In this document: positions 17,818-28,006 of the stretch, one piece after another
Layout: every line of letters starts with the position of its first letter
Position numbering within the stretch: the first letter of the stretch is position 1
From: Arthrobacter citreus
GTDB lineage: Bacteria; Bacillota; Bacilli; Bacillales; Bacillaceae_G
Assembly (NCBI GenBank): GCA_013200995.1
Contig: CP053688.1
Coordinates: 3,596,001 to 3,660,000, forward strand
Direction: 5' to 3'
Length of the DNA: 64,000 nucleotides
Program-made: the position numbers and the translations under genes
The notes under the pieces: model-generated
Databases searched by the model: none
The model's input: only the letters and a program-made list of their open reading frames with translations
What the model was told of the DNA's origin: nothing

Positions 17818-19836
17818 TTGTATCATATCAACTACTCTTTTCATTGGCGTACCCTTCAAAAGATTGGCATTTTACTTACTGTTATTTCAATTTTAGGTTC
17901 TCTATTTTTATCATGTGTCTATTTTATGGCTATTACTTCCACAAAACCTTCATTATTTATTGCATCGAATTCAAGCTATTACGATCACGATAATAAAATA
18001 ATTAGTAAAACTCAACTACTTCAAAATCGAAAAACGTTAAAAATTGCAGATGTACCTCCGATTGCAATCAATAGTGTTTTAGTTTCTGAGGACCGGAATT
18101 TTTTTCATCACCATGGTTTCGATTTAAAAAGACTAGGTTCTGCTATTTTAGTTAATTTAACAAAAGGTCAATACGCCCAAGGGGCTAGCACAATCACTCA
18201 ACAACTTGCTAAAAATTTATATCTTTCACAAGAAAAAACGCTTAGTCGTAAAATAAAAGAAGCTTATTTAACGATGAAATTAGAGTCTTCCTATAAAAAA
18301 AGCAAGATTTTAGAAGCTTATTTAAACACCATTTATTTTGGGCACGGTATTTATGGCCTCGAAACCGCAGCGAACACCTTTTTAGGAAAGGAAACGAAAC
18401 AACTGACCGTTGGAGAATCAACTTTTTTATTAAGCATTCCGGCTAATCCGTCAATCTATGACCCTTATATTCATTTTTCGTCTGTAAAAAGGAGACAGCA
18501 GCGTATTTTATCGGCACTTGAAAAGAATAAATTAATTAACTCAAATACCGTTAAAAATGCAATGAATGAGTCTATTAAGTTAAAGCCAATTATTCATACT
18601 TCAAATTCTTCCTTTACATCCTATTTTCAACAAAGTGTTCAAAAAGAAATTACAGAGTCTATTGGTCAGTCCGTCAATAATAATGGCAGTAAAATTTATA
18701 CAACCTTTAATCCAACTATTCAAAATCAAATTGACCAAGCATTTGATCAGTATATTAAGCCTTTTCCTAATCTGCAAGCAAGTGTAATTGTATTGGATAG
18801 TCAAACTGGTAATGTTTTAGGCATGACTGGAGGACGTGAGAAAGGACAATTTTTATTTAATCGCGCAGTTGCATCAAAAAGGCAAGTAGGTAGTACAATA
18901 AAGCCAATTTTGTATTATAGTGCACTTGAAAATGGATATACACCATCCACAATGCTCCAAAGTAAGCCGACAACATTTCATTTTGAGGACGGCGATACAT
19001 ATAGTCCCAAAAATAGTGGCCATCTTTATGCACATGACCAAATTTCTTTAGCTAAAGCTATTGCTGTTTCAGACAATATATTCGCAGTGAAAACTCAACA
19101 GGCTATTGGTGCAGATGAATTTATTAAAGCACAGAAACTATTCTATTTAACCGCACCTAAAAATAAGCTTCCTTCAATGGCACTCGGTACGCAGGATGCT
19201 TCCTTACTTGATATGACAAGAGCGTATGCATTAATCGCCAATAATGGTAAAGATGTGACTCCACACTTTGTAAGTGAGATTAAAACCCAATCTGGAAAAT
19301 CAATCTTTAAAAGAAAGGTTGACCATAAACAAAGATTAGAAAAAGATCAAACGGTTATTCTTAAACAATTAATGAATGGAATGTTCAATACAAATTTCTC
19401 CAGCTACTTACCAGTAACGGGAACAAGCATTATTCCTGAACTTTCAAAGGATTATTATGGAAAAACTGGAACTACGAAAACGGATAGCTGGATGGTAGGA
19501 TTCCATTCCAATCTTGTTGTAGGAGTATGGGTAGGCTATGATCATTCAACAAATTTATCTGCAGAAGAAACTTCATTAGCAAAGAAGGTTTGGGCATCGG
19601 TTATTACAAATCTATCAGATAAGAAAGTAGATTCAAAAATACCTAAAGACATCGTAAAAGTTGCTATAGATGAAAAGACTGGCCTTTTGTATAAGGAAGG
19701 TTGTGGCGAAAAGGTTTCCCTATATTTTCGTAAAGGAACACAACCTACAAAACCTTGTATTAATAAAAAAAAGACAAAGAAACATAAAAAAGAAAAACAG
19801 GATAACACACCTTGGTATAGCCAGTACTTACCTTAA
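17818..19836 (+). CDS. pbpG: Class A penicillin-binding protein (PbpG-like)
   Basis: Bifunctional peptidoglycan glycosyltransferase/transpeptidase, 672 residues, with one N-terminal membrane anchor. The glycosyltransferase motifs are present (SEDRNFFHHHGFD and GASTITQQLAKN). The transpeptidase has the active Ser359 in GSTIKP, then SDN and KTGTT. The tail is lysine-rich. The start is TTG 17818, seven bases after GGAGG; the TTG at 17800 would put that site inside the gene. Position and type match B. subtilis ywhE/pbpG, a forespore-expressed PBP, directly upstream of the ywhD-ywhC-ywhB group. Confidence 0.93.
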   Translation: MYHINYSFHWRTLQKIGILLTVISILGSLFLSCVYFMAITSTKPSLFIASNSSYYDHDNKIISKTQLLQNRKTLKIADVPPIAINSVLVSEDRNFFHHHGFDLKRLGSAILVNLTKGQYAQGASTITQQLAKNLYLSQEKTLSRKIKEAYLTMKLESSYKKSKILEAYLNTIYFGHGIYGLETAANTFLGKETKQLTVGESTFLLSIPANPSIYDPYIHFSSVKRRQQRILSALEKNKLINSNTVKNAMNESIKLKPIIHTSNSSFTSYFQQSVQKEITESIGQSVNNNGSKIYTTFNPTIQNQIDQAFDQYIKPFPNLQASVIVLDSQTGNVLGMTGGREKGQFLFNRAVASKRQVGSTIKPILYYSALENGYTPSTMLQSKPTTFHFEDGDTYSPKNSGHLYAHDQISLAKAIAVSDNIFAVKTQQAIGADEFIKAQKLFYLTAPKNKLPSMALGTQDASLLDMTRAYALIANNGKDVTPHFVSEIKTQSGKSIFKRKVDHKQRLEKDQTVILKQLMNGMFNTNFSSYLPVTGTSIIPELSKDYYGKTGTTKTDSWMVGFHSNLVVGVWVGYDHSTNLSAEETSLAKKVWASVITNLSDKKVDSKIPKDIVKVAIDEKTGLLYKEGCGEKVSLYFRKGTQPTKPCINKKKTKKHKKEKQDNTPWYSQYLP

Positions 19837-19839
19837 AAA

Positions 19840-19876
19840 CAAAAGACCTCACCAAATTGGTAAGGTCTTTTGTTTG
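19840..19876 (+). terminator. Terminator after pbpG
   Basis: Stem AAAAGACCTcACC / GGTaAGGTCTTTT followed by T-rich sequence. Confidence 0.9.
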
Positions 19877-20108
19877 TCCTAGTCCTAGCTTTGTCCAAGC
19901 TAATATTAGTTTACTTTATTTGGTGATAAATGTAAAAAGATTATTCGACGTTTTCTTCATTTTTTTTTTATAATTTTCGCAAAGAAAACTTACCGATTGG
20001 ATCGCTTTTTTAGCTAATGTAAAGACGCAACTTAATTCCTAATATTGGAAGCTACATCAAGTTTTTCTCTGCTACTCATTTACACTCTCTAAATATGCTA
20101 AAAGTTTA

Positions 20109-20621
20109 TTAACCTAAAAGTTCTGTTTTTAATTGGTCAGATGAATTATTCCACATCTCTTCATTGTGTGCCTTAAGAAAATCAGCTAATAATATACGAG
20201 ACTTTTCATCCATATGATCAACCATTAATTTTCGTTTCATCGCTTTATCCATTTTATTTACATGATCAGGAAGAAGTTTATATCCCCTTCTAGCTTCACG
20301 GTCAACTGTCATATAGCAACCAGTTACACCTGCATAATAAGGTCCGCTTTCAGTTCTTTCAGTTGCTACCCATACTAGCCAATATGGTTTTCCATTAGGA
20401 ACCTCTTCCTCTTTTGTTAAGAATTTAATTCCTTTTTCAACTGAACTTCTTGCGTGCATTGCACCGATATCTACAAAAACATCATTCTCTTGTATATCAA
20501 TAAAGACAGGAGAGATATTTTCTAAACTAATCGCCCCAACACCAAAACCGCCATGCCCGCTCGTTGAATCATTTTTTAATATATTGAATCCTAGTGATTT
20601 CTTTTTTGGTTGTTCAGACAT
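20109..20621 (-). CDS. ywhD: YwhD family protein
   Basis: Conserved Bacillaceae protein of 170 residues with family landmarks SLGFNILKNDSTSGHGGFGVG at the start and GPYYAGVTGCYM in the middle. The start is ATG with AGGAGG upstream. It is 21 bp downstream of ywhC on the same strand, as in B. subtilis. No function is known; I see no signal peptide and no membrane helix. Confidence 0.93.
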   Translation of the reverse strand: MSEQPKKKSLGFNILKNDSTSGHGGFGVGAISLENISPVFIDIQENDVFVDIGAMHARSSVEKGIKFLTKEEEVPNGKPYWLVWVATERTESGPYYAGVTGCYMTVDREARRGYKLLPDHVNKMDKAMKRKLMVDHMDEKSRILLADFLKAHNEEMWNNSSDQLKTELLG

Positions 20622-20642
20622 CGTTAGCCTCCTAATAGTAAA

Positions 20643-21311
20643 TTACATAATTAATGTTGTAACAATTGAATTAATCCAGTGGAAAACTGAAGGTATAGCA
20701 ACCTCGAAAATTGGTTGTATTGTATAGTTATCTAAAGGAGTTAATACTAAAACTAAGAACACAAATGCTCCATACTGCTCGTATTGTGACATTTTTGCAC
20801 GAATATCATTAGGTGCTAAATCTTCTATGATCCGATATCCATCTAATGGTGGAAGCGGAATTAAATTGAATACAAATAGCACAATATTCATTTGTATGAA
20901 AATACTAAAGAACGAATTTAAAGTAATCGTTAAAGCTTCTGGGAAAGAATGAAAAAATCCATGCTTTAATAGTAATGCATAAACGATTAATCCAAGTGTT
21001 GCCAATATAAAGTTACTTATTGGACCTGCTGCAGTTGTTAGAATCCCTGCAATTCTTGGTTTTTTAAAGTTATGGCGATTCACCGGAACTGGTCTTGCCC
21101 AACCAAAGCCTAATATAATGATGGCAATAGTTCCGAAAATATCTAAATGTTTAAATGGAGAAAGAGTTAGTCTGCCTTGTTTTTTTGCCGTGTCATCCCC
21201 AAATTTATAAGCTACATATGCGTGTGCAAATTCGTGAACTGATAGAGAAATTGCGACAACTAGTAAAATTAATGGTATATCTTTTAATGGATATTGAAAA
21301 AATGATCCCAT
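20643..21311 (-). CDS. ywhC: Site-2-protease-type membrane metalloprotease (M50)
   Basis: Intramembrane zinc metalloprotease homologue, 222 residues, with about five membrane helices. The zinc motif HEFAH is at residues 26-30 in the first helix, and the second motif LPPLDGYR lies in a later helix and supplies the third ligand Asp. It corresponds to B. subtilis YwhC. The substrates of this short M50 subgroup, which lacks a PDZ domain, are unknown. Probably co-transcribed with ywhD. Confidence 0.93.
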   Translation of the reverse strand: MGSFFQYPLKDIPLILLVVAISLSVHEFAHAYVAYKFGDDTAKKQGRLTLSPFKHLDIFGTIAIIILGFGWARPVPVNRHNFKKPRIAGILTTAAGPISNFILATLGLIVYALLLKHGFFHSFPEALTITLNSFFSIFIQMNIVLFVFNLIPLPPLDGYRIIEDLAPNDIRAKMSQYEQYGAFVFLVLVLTPLDNYTIQPIFEVAIPSVFHWINSIVTTLIM

Positions 21312-21479
21312 TCTTGACTCCTCTCAAGAAATAATTGTTTTTGTGACTGCTAATTATTGAACTGTTTATTATAAAAGTTTAAATTATTGATGATGATTTC
21401 TTCAATGTTAATGATTTAACCGTTATTATTCTGACTTCCTGAGTTATAATAAAAATGACAAAACTAAGGAGGTCATATT

Positions 21480-21665
21480 ATGCCATACGTTACAGTAAAA
21501 ATGCTAGAAGGTCGCTCTGAAGAACAAAAGAAAGCTTTAGTAGAAAAAGTTACTGCTGCTGTGAGTGAAACAACAGGCGCGCCAACTGAGAAGATTGTTG
21601 TTTTCATCGAAGAGATGACAAAAAATCATTATGCAGTTGCAGGCAAACGCCTTAGTGACGAATAG
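21480..21665 (+). CDS. ywhB: 4-oxalocrotonate tautomerase family protein
   Basis: Small tautomerase of 61 residues with the catalytic Pro exposed after Met removal (MPYVTVKMLEG). The conserved KIVVFIEEM segment and the Arg-containing AGKRL end are present. Such proteins assemble as hexamers and catalyse keto-enol shifts; the physiological substrate of YwhB is unknown. AAGGAGG precedes the ATG. Its own promoter and terminator make it monocistronic, divergent from ywhC. Confidence 0.94.
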   Translation: MPYVTVKMLEGRSEEQKKALVEKVTAAVSETTGAPTEKIVVFIEEMTKNHYAVAGKRLSDE

Positions 21666-21682
21666 AAATTCTTACATACATT

Positions 21683-21719
21683 AACAGTAAACGGGACTAA
21701 AATCCGTTTACTGTTTTTA
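21683..21719 (+). terminator. Terminator after ywhB
   Basis: Stem AACAGTAAACGG / CCGTTTACTGTT followed by five T residues. Confidence 0.9.
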
Positions 21720-21772
21720 ATATCGTTTTCCACACTACAAAAAGCAATTTGAGTATCTTCAATCGAATACGC

Positions 21773-23086
21773 TTATCTTCTTTTAGCTCCTGCTATTTCT
21801 TCAATCATTTCAATTACTTTCTTTTTCTTCTCATCAGGGTTTGTATAGATTAAATCGTAAGGGAAAAATAACTTAGAATCGAATAGTTCTTTCCCTGTTA
21901 TTCCATCGACTAGCTCTGATTTACGGGAAATTTCTTTTAAATCACCGTTCGTTTGCAACAATAATATTGGCTTCTTACCATCTTCTTCACCATATCTAAA
22001 ATAATCATAAGCCTCATCTGAGATCGTATCAATGACTAAATAGTATTCTGAATCAATATCTATTTCTAAAAATAGCTTCTTTAGTTCAGCAAATTTTTCA
22101 GTATGAGATTGTGTGTCAAAATCGACATATTTAAATAAATTTCGATTCAAGAAACGTTGACATAGATCGCTCAAGATTTCGTCGGATTCTTCTTGCCACA
22201 CTTGAAAATAATATAGAAGTACAGATTCATCTAATTTAATATATTCGTCTAAATCAATCTTCCCTTCAAAAAGATGATCGAAATGAACAGGTACATAATT
22301 AAAATGATAACCTGCCTCATGTAAATATTTAGCTCTTTGTAATATTTTTAGTAAAATTGCTTCAGCACTTCTAGACACTGGATGAAAATAAACCTGCCAA
22401 TACATTTGGTATCGACTGATTAAATAATGCTCAACGGCATGCATACCTGATTGTTTAATAACGACGCCATCAGGACGAGGACGCATAATTCTCAATATAC
22501 GTTCCATATCGAAATTACCATAGCTTACTCCAGTGTAATATGCATCTCTAAGAAGATAGTCCATACGATCAGCATCAATCTGACTTGAAATCATACTTGT
22601 AACGAGCTTATTTTTCGAAGTTTTCTCAATGATTTCCGAAACCTGCTTAGGAAAGTCATCCCCAACCTTTTTTAAAATTTTATTAATTTCCGTTGAACCC
22701 TCTATAATTTCTCTAGTTAACTCTTCATGGTCTAAATTAAATATCTTCTCAAACGTATGTGAAAAAGGTCCGTGACCAACATCATGCAACAACCCAGCAC
22801 AAAGAGCTAATAAACGATCATCCTCATTCCATTCAGGACGGCCTGAAAATACATCATCTACCATTCGCCTTATAATTTCATAAACGCCAAGCGAATGAGT
22901 AAATCGACTATGCTCAGCTCCATGAAACGTAAGATATGTAGTACCGAGCTGCTTAATTCTTCTTAGTCTCTGAAATTCCTTAGTCCCAATTAAATCCCAG
23001 ATAACTTGATCTCTTACGTGTATATAACGATGTACTGGATCTTTAAATACTTTTTCCTCATATAGCTTTTGGAAACGATATGTCAT
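21773..23086 (-). CDS. ywfO: HD-domain phosphohydrolase YwfO
   Basis: HD-superfamily hydrolase of 437 residues related to dNTP triphosphohydrolases. The opening VFKDPVHRYIHV, the SRFTHSLGVYEI segment with the first His, and the LLHDVGHGPFSHTFE segment with the HD pair are all visible. A conserved ISSQIDADRMDYLLRDAY stretch supplies the last metal ligand. The start is ATG 23086, with a G-rich site (forward TTGGCCCCCTT) upstream. Homologues hydrolyse dNTPs or act on nucleotides; the precise substrate is not determined here. Confidence 0.93.
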   Translation of the reverse strand: MTYRFQKLYEEKVFKDPVHRYIHVRDQVIWDLIGTKEFQRLRRIKQLGTTYLTFHGAEHSRFTHSLGVYEIIRRMVDDVFSGRPEWNEDDRLLALCAGLLHDVGHGPFSHTFEKIFNLDHEELTREIIEGSTEINKILKKVGDDFPKQVSEIIEKTSKNKLVTSMISSQIDADRMDYLLRDAYYTGVSYGNFDMERILRIMRPRPDGVVIKQSGMHAVEHYLISRYQMYWQVYFHPVSRSAEAILLKILQRAKYLHEAGYHFNYVPVHFDHLFEGKIDLDEYIKLDESVLLYYFQVWQEESDEILSDLCQRFLNRNLFKYVDFDTQSHTEKFAELKKLFLEIDIDSEYYLVIDTISDEAYDYFRYGEEDGKKPILLLQTNGDLKEISRKSELVDGITGKELFDSKLFFPYDLIYTNPDEKKKKVIEMIEEIAGAKRR

Positions 23087-23242
23087 ATGTTGGCCCCCTT
23101 TCAATATGTACACTATTTCTTTATATGCTAAATTACTTGTTATCTGAACATGTCTCTTTTATTCCTATGATCTAAAGTAAGCGACACTTTTTATTGTTCT
23201 AATCGTTGCGAAAGATTTCTCCACATTTCAATCTATTATATC

Positions 23243-23274
23243 AAAAAAACGCTCCTAAAGATGAAGGAACGTTT
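23243..23274 (-). terminator. Terminator overlapping the DUF1450 stop
   Basis: Stem AAACG.TCCT / AGGA.CGTTT ending in a T-run on the minus strand. The left arm lies beyond the stop and the right arm reaches the last codons. Confidence 0.65.
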
Positions 23275-23500
23275 AATTCTTACCTAGTTTTGACTTTATC
23301 TTAACAATTAGATCATCTTCGTTTGGAGCAGATAATGGACGGTTATTGACAAAGCAAAACGATTTTTTTCGTCCTGGTCCACAATAAGATTGGCATCCGA
23401 TTTTAACCTCTGCATCTTCATCTATTCGTTTTAAGCGAGGGACTAAAGTCTTAATATTCGTCGCCTGGCAATCATCACATATTCTAAATTCGTTTGACAT
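23273..23500 (-). CDS. DUF1450 family protein
   Basis: Protein of 75 residues with the CxxC motif CDDC near the N-terminus and further cysteines in [18 protein letters not shown]. The pattern is that of DUF1450 (YuzB-like), a small thioredoxin/ferredoxin-like fold. The cysteines suggest metal or iron-sulfur binding, but this is not established. It is a stand-alone gene between ywfO and rsfA. Confidence 0.82.
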   Translation of the reverse strand: MSNEFRICDDCQATNIKTLVPRLKRIDEDAEVKIGCQSYCGPGRKKSFCFVNNRPLSAPNEDDLIVKIKSKLGKN

Positions 23501-23715
23501 TTTCTTTTACAATCCTTTCTGTTCTTTATTGAACATACTTAGCAGTAATTTTACTCGTTCCCAAAAAGACATGCAAGTTTTCCTAATAAATCACACTCAA
23601 ATAGTATTCTACTATTTTTTGTATAGTTTTCTATTTTTTTGTCCAAACTTCTATTATTCAGCTAGAAATTAAATGAATTAATAATTGAATAAAAGAAAGT
23701 TGAGGGGAAATTTCT

Positions 23716-24561
23716 ATGATGAAATTAAGACAAGATGCTTGGACTGAAGAGAATGATTTACTTTTAGCGGAAACTGTTTTACGCCACGTGCGCGAAGGAA
23801 GCACACAGTTGAATGCCTTTGAAGAAGTTGGCGATGTTTTAGAACGTACTTCTGCCGCATGCGGTTTTCGTTGGAATGCTGTAGTTCGTTATAATTATGA
23901 AAAAGCACTACAATTAGCAAAAAAATTCCGCAAAGAAAAGCTTCGACACGCTAAAGGCGAGGATGCTAAGAAAAAATTATTATATACACCTTCTGAATCT
24001 AGTTATATACAAACAGATGTATCTAGTAATTTTGATCGTTATTTAAATGATGAGCAAGATTTAGAATATGGTGTTGAACTTGATCAAGAATTTGGATCTT
24101 TTGTGGAAACTAATGATCAATTTGAAACAGACGATGAGGTTTTACATGATGAAGAACCGAAAACTGAAATCTTTTCAAATATTCCTTTAGTACAAAATCA
24201 ATACCAAGCACAGGCTTCATCACCTTCACCAAGTAATACAAGAAAAAGCTCAATTACAATGTTTGATGTCATTCAGTTTTTACAAGGCCTTTCTAGTAAT
24301 CAAATTGGTAGTGATCGCTTAGTCCGTGAGAATGATCAGTTAAAAAGAGAGCTTATGCAATTACAGGAACGAAATTCACAGTTACAGAGACAAGTAGAAA
24401 AACTTGAAAAAGATGCTACTACTGTTCAAGAAGACTATGAAACAATGATGAAAATAATGAATCGCGCTAGAAAATTAGTATTGTTTGAAGAGGAAGAGAA
24501 ACCAGCAGCAACATCCTTTAGAATGGATAAGAACGGAAATTTAGAAAAAATTGCAGAATAA
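23716..24561 (+). CDS. rsfA: RsfA family prespore regulator
   Basis: Sporulation transcription factor of 281 residues. The first ~65 residues form a Myb/SANT-like DNA-binding domain ([20 protein letters not shown], then [13 protein letters not shown]). An acidic linker follows, then a coiled coil at about 210-260 ([20 protein letters not shown]). In B. subtilis, RsfA adjusts the sigma-F regulon in the forespore. Two adjacent ATGs (23716, 23719) are both within reach of GAGGGG. Gene order with ywfO and lipL/pta supports orthology. Confidence 0.9.
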   Translation: MMKLRQDAWTEENDLLLAETVLRHVREGSTQLNAFEEVGDVLERTSAACGFRWNAVVRYNYEKALQLAKKFRKEKLRHAKGEDAKKKLLYTPSESSYIQTDVSSNFDRYLNDEQDLEYGVELDQEFGSFVETNDQFETDDEVLHDEEPKTEIFSNIPLVQNQYQAQASSPSPSNTRKSSITMFDVIQFLQGLSSNQIGSDRLVRENDQLKRELMQLQERNSQLQRQVEKLEKDATTVQEDYETMMKIMNRARKLVLFEEEEKPAATSFRMDKNGNLEKIAE

Positions 24562-24572
24562 CATAATCTGTA

Positions 24573-24622
24573 GAAAAATAGAGAAACGAGTTCTTAAATT
24601 AAAACTCGTTTCTCTATTTTTA
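24573..24622 (+). terminator. Terminator after rsfA
   Basis: Long perfect stem AAAAATAGAGAAACGAGTT with its exact complement, ending in T residues; probably active in both directions. Confidence 0.92.
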
Positions 24623-24659
24623 GTTATAAAATATATTTACGGGTAGTCCCTATAATCTA

Positions 24660-25583
24660 TTAATTTCCTAAAAATGACTTTTTAAAGAATGCTAGCTGTT
24701 TATCGAGTGTTACAGGATCACTAAATGAAGCGCCGTTTCCAGGCATTTCATATACGTGATTATTTTTTACAGCAGGTATCGACTTAAATGTGTCTGTCTT
24801 TTTGAAAGAAATATCTGCATTTGCATACTGACTTATAATAATATAATCTCCCGCATACTGTGGTAGTACTTCTGTGGAAAGCGTATAATATCCGTCCTTT
24901 AATGCTACTTCTTTTACTTTTTCAGGCATTTTTAATTTCATAGCTTGATAAAGTATTTCAGTTCCACGAGCCCAGTTATTGCCGAATACGTAAAGCTGCT
25001 TATCATATGATTCAAATACTGATACTGTAGCGTCTTGACCAATTTTAGCGCGAATATCATCTCCAGTTTTTTCAGCGCGTTGCTTGAAGTCATTAACCCA
25101 GCTTTTCGCTTCTTTCTCTTTGTTTAAAAGCTTACCAATTTCTACATGCTGTGATAAATAGTCTAATTTACCCCATGTGTAAGTCACTGTTGGAGCAATC
25201 TCTTTCAATTTATCAATATTTTTAATATTTGATAATCCAATAATTAAGTCTGGCTTTAATTCAATAATTTTTTCTAGATTATCATCAGATACTTCCGCTA
25301 CGTCTTTTAATTCCTTCTTAAAGGTTGGATTATTCTTTGACCAAACATCTACCCCAACGACATTAACTCCTAGGGAAATAACATTACCAGTAAAACCTGA
25401 TAGTAGAATCACGCGTTTTGGATGTGTAGGTACATCAACAGGTCCTGTTTCAGATTGGTATGTAAATGTTTTTACGTGATCGTTTTTACTTGTCGTACTA
25501 GCCTTCTGATCTGAAGAATTATTGCTACATGCACTTATGATTAATACAAAAACTAAAATAAACGGTAATAATAACTTTTTCAT
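24660..25583 (-). CDS. Iron-siderophore ABC transporter substrate-binding lipoprotein
   Basis: Binding protein of the FecB/FhuD type, 307 residues. The lipoprotein signal peptide ends in the lipobox LIISAC, with the lipidated Cys at residue 19. The periplasmic-binding fold begins at VPTHPKRVILLSGF and contains the repeated LKPDLIIGLS pattern. It would capture a ferric siderophore at the outer face of the membrane for a permease encoded elsewhere, as no permease or ATPase lies next to it. A Fur box at 25627-25645 lies in its promoter region. The ligand is unknown. Confidence 0.92.
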   Translation of the reverse strand: MKKLLLPFILVFVLIISACSNNSSDQKASTTSKNDHVKTFTYQSETGPVDVPTHPKRVILLSGFTGNVISLGVNVVGVDVWSKNNPTFKKELKDVAEVSDDNLEKIIELKPDLIIGLSNIKNIDKLKEIAPTVTYTWGKLDYLSQHVEIGKLLNKEKEAKSWVNDFKQRAEKTGDDIRAKIGQDATVSVFESYDKQLYVFGNNWARGTEILYQAMKLKMPEKVKEVALKDGYYTLSTEVLPQYAGDYIIISQYANADISFKKTDTFKSIPAVKNNHVYEMPGNGASFSDPVTLDKQLAFFKKSFLGN

Positions 25584-25626
25584 TTGTTTCTCCTTTTTAC
25601 GAAAATTTATCCACTTTAAATTAATT

Positions 25627-25645
25627 GATAACGATTATCATTTTC
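25627..25645. promoter_or_regulatory. Fur box upstream of siderophore-binding gene
   Basis: GATAACGATTATCATTTTC matches the Fur consensus at 17 of 19 positions and lies about 45 bp before the start codon. Confidence 0.87.
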
Positions 25646-25783
25646 ATTACTTAATTTACTATAATTTGGATTTTATGTATTGTCAATTAATAGTTAATTT
25701 TTAGAATATGAAGTTTTTTTACTTAGTTAAAAATCATGCTAAAATAAGGAAACAAACGCATAAACTCTAAGGGGCTTTATTTA

Positions 25784-26632
25784 ATGAATCAATATTTAAA
25801 TCGATTACAAAATGATGAAATACGCTTTATAGACGGCTCAACGTTAGGTCCTTCCTTTGAAGCAAAACAATCTTTTGCATTAGATGACACATTATGTACA
25901 AAAATTGGAAGACTGGAGTCTCCACCAACAATCAGAACATGGGTGCACCACAATACTATTGTTCTAGGTATACAAGATACTAGATTACCGAATTTAGTGA
26001 ATGGTGTTAATTATCTTAATAGCCAAGGTTATAAAGCAATTGTACGAAATTCAGGTGGGCTTGCTGTTGTATTAGATGAAGGTGTTTTAAATATTTCAAT
26101 AATCTTTCCTGAGGCTGAGCATAAGCTTCAAATTAATGACGGTTATGAAATGATGTATGCACTAATTCAAGATATGTTTAAAGACTTAACTGATAAAATA
26201 GTCGCAAAAGAAATCGTTGGATCTTATTGTCCCGGAGATTTTGATTTAAGCATCGATGGAAAGAAATTCGCAGGGATTTCTCAACGCCGTATACGTAAAG
26301 GCGTTGCCGTCCAAATATATTTATGTGTTAACGAGAGTGGTTCAAAACGTGCTTCCATTGTCAAAGACTTTTATGAGATAGCGATCAATAACCAAGAAAC
26401 TTCATTTAACTACCCTACCATTATGCCAAATACAATGGCATCACTTAGCGAGCTATTATCAGCTGAAATTACCGTTACAGATACAATGAAGAGACTGTTA
26501 CAATCTCTAATTAAATTAACCCCTAAACTAACTCCTAGCTCTTTATTTGGTGATGAAATAGATTTATATAATTACCATTTGCAGCGAATGATTGACCGTA
26601 ACTCGGAATTGAGTTCGATGCAAGAATGTTAA
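25784..26632 (+). CDS. lipL: Octanoyl-[GcvH]:protein N-octanoyltransferase
   Basis: Lipoate assembly amidotransferase that moves octanoyl from GcvH to E2 subunits of 2-oxoacid dehydrogenases. It has 282 residues of the LplA/LipB fold. The features are [16 protein letters not shown], the catalytic Cys149 in [12 protein letters not shown], and the Lys in [12 protein letters not shown]. It is single, between the siderophore gene and pta, which matches B. subtilis ywfL. Confidence 0.94.
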   Translation: MNQYLNRLQNDEIRFIDGSTLGPSFEAKQSFALDDTLCTKIGRLESPPTIRTWVHHNTIVLGIQDTRLPNLVNGVNYLNSQGYKAIVRNSGGLAVVLDEGVLNISIIFPEAEHKLQINDGYEMMYALIQDMFKDLTDKIVAKEIVGSYCPGDFDLSIDGKKFAGISQRRIRKGVAVQIYLCVNESGSKRASIVKDFYEIAINNQETSFNYPTIMPNTMASLSELLSAEITVTDTMKRLLQSLIKLTPKLTPSSLFGDEIDLYNYHLQRMIDRNSELSSMQEC

Positions 26633-26650
26633 GAGAAGGATAAGAATGTA

Positions 26651-26688
26651 AAAGAACCACAAGATTACTTTTTCTTGTGGTTTTTTGT
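26651..26688 (+). terminator. Terminator after lipL
   Basis: Stem AACCACAAG / CTTGTGGTT followed by T residues. Confidence 0.9.
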
Positions 26689-26724
26689 GTTCAAATTTAG
26701 TTCCTATCTCCATGCCATCAAACT

Positions 26725-26768
26725 AAAAAAGAGTGCTCTAAAGTCCAATGACTCCCGAGCACTCTTTC
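26725..26768 (-). terminator. Terminator after pta
   Basis: Stem AAAGAGTGCTC / GAGCACTCTTT, with a T-run on the minus strand. Confidence 0.9.
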
Positions 26769-26799
26769 TATATATCAAAGAAAAATATCAGGTCTACCC

Positions 26800-27771
26800 T
26801 TACAGTGACTGAGCAGCAGTAATAATTGATAATTTATAAACGTCTTCACTGTTACAACCACGAGATAGGTCATTAACAGGCATATTTAGTCCTTGTAAGA
26901 TTGGTCCGATTGCTTCGAAATTACCTAATCGTTGAGCAATTTTATAACCAATGTTTCCTGCTTCTAAGCTTGGGAATACGAATGTATTAGCATCACCTTT
27001 AATAACTGAATCTGGTGCTTTACTTTTTGCTACAGATGGTACAAACGCAGCATCAAATTGGAACTCACCATCTAAAGTTAATTCAGGTGCAAGTTCTTTT
27101 GCAATTTTAACCGCTTCAGCAACTTTTTCAGTTTCAGGTGATTTTGCTGAACCTTTTGTTGAAAAGCTTAACATTGCAATTTTTGGTTCAATATCAAATA
27201 ATTTTGCTGTTTTTGCACTTTCAATAGCAATTTCAGCTAAGTCTTGGCTATTTGGGGCAATGTTAATCGCACAGTCTGCAAATACGTATTTTTCATCTTC
27301 ACGAACCATAATAAATACACCTGATGTTTTTGTAACACCTGGTTTAGTTTTAATAATTTGAAGTGCTGGACGTACTGTGTCTGCAGTTGAATGTGTTGCA
27401 CCACTAACTAGCCCATTCGCTTTATTTGCATAAACTAGCATTGTTCCGAAGTAGTTCGGATCTAATAGTGCTTTACGTGCTTGCTCTTCTGTTGCTTTTC
27501 CTTTGCGACGCTCAACAAAAGAAGCAACTAGTTCTTCCATTTTTTCATAAGTAGATGGGTCTAAAATTTCTACTCCTTGAAGCTCTAAGCCTAAACTACT
27601 TGCTTTTTCTTTAACGCTTTCTACATTACCTATTAAAATTGGTTTTAGTACTTCTTCTTTTGCTAGTCTATCAGCTGCTGTTAAGATTCTCTCATCTAAA
27701 CCTTCTGGTAAAACAATTGAAATACCTTTACCTGATACTTTTTGCTTAATGCTTTCAAATAGATTACTCAT
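26800..27771 (-). CDS. pta: Phosphate acetyltransferase
   Basis: Converts acetyl-CoA and phosphate to acetyl phosphate in the Pta-AckA overflow pathway. It has 323 residues, the short form without an N-terminal regulatory domain. Conserved segments are SGATHSTADTVRPALQI, GDANTFVFPSLEAGNIGYK and IGPILQGLNMPVNDLSRG. The start is ATG 27771, six bases after GGAGG; the ORF extends 15 bases further upstream without support. It is divergent from hemQ, as in B. subtilis. Confidence 0.97.
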   Translation of the reverse strand: MSNLFESIKQKVSGKGISIVLPEGLDERILTAADRLAKEEVLKPILIGNVESVKEKASSLGLELQGVEILDPSTYEKMEELVASFVERRKGKATEEQARKALLDPNYFGTMLVYANKANGLVSGATHSTADTVRPALQIIKTKPGVTKTSGVFIMVREDEKYVFADCAINIAPNSQDLAEIAIESAKTAKLFDIEPKIAMLSFSTKGSAKSPETEKVAEAVKIAKELAPELTLDGEFQFDAAFVPSVAKSKAPDSVIKGDANTFVFPSLEAGNIGYKIAQRLGNFEAIGPILQGLNMPVNDLSRGCNSEDVYKLSIITAAQSL

Positions 27772-28006
27772 AATAGCCTCCAACATATTTAAAATTATTT
27801 TATTTGTATATAATTAGAATAAAACCTTTTTAGAGTAATGAAAAATATAATATATTTAATAAAGCGCTATCATTTAAAGTAAATTAATTCCTAATTTTCT
27901 AAATAAATTAGGTTACTGTATAATTTTGTATGTTTTTACAAAATACTTTTAATTGTAGTATGCTATATAAATGAAAATCAATACGATAACGTTTGGGGGA
28001 TTTAAA

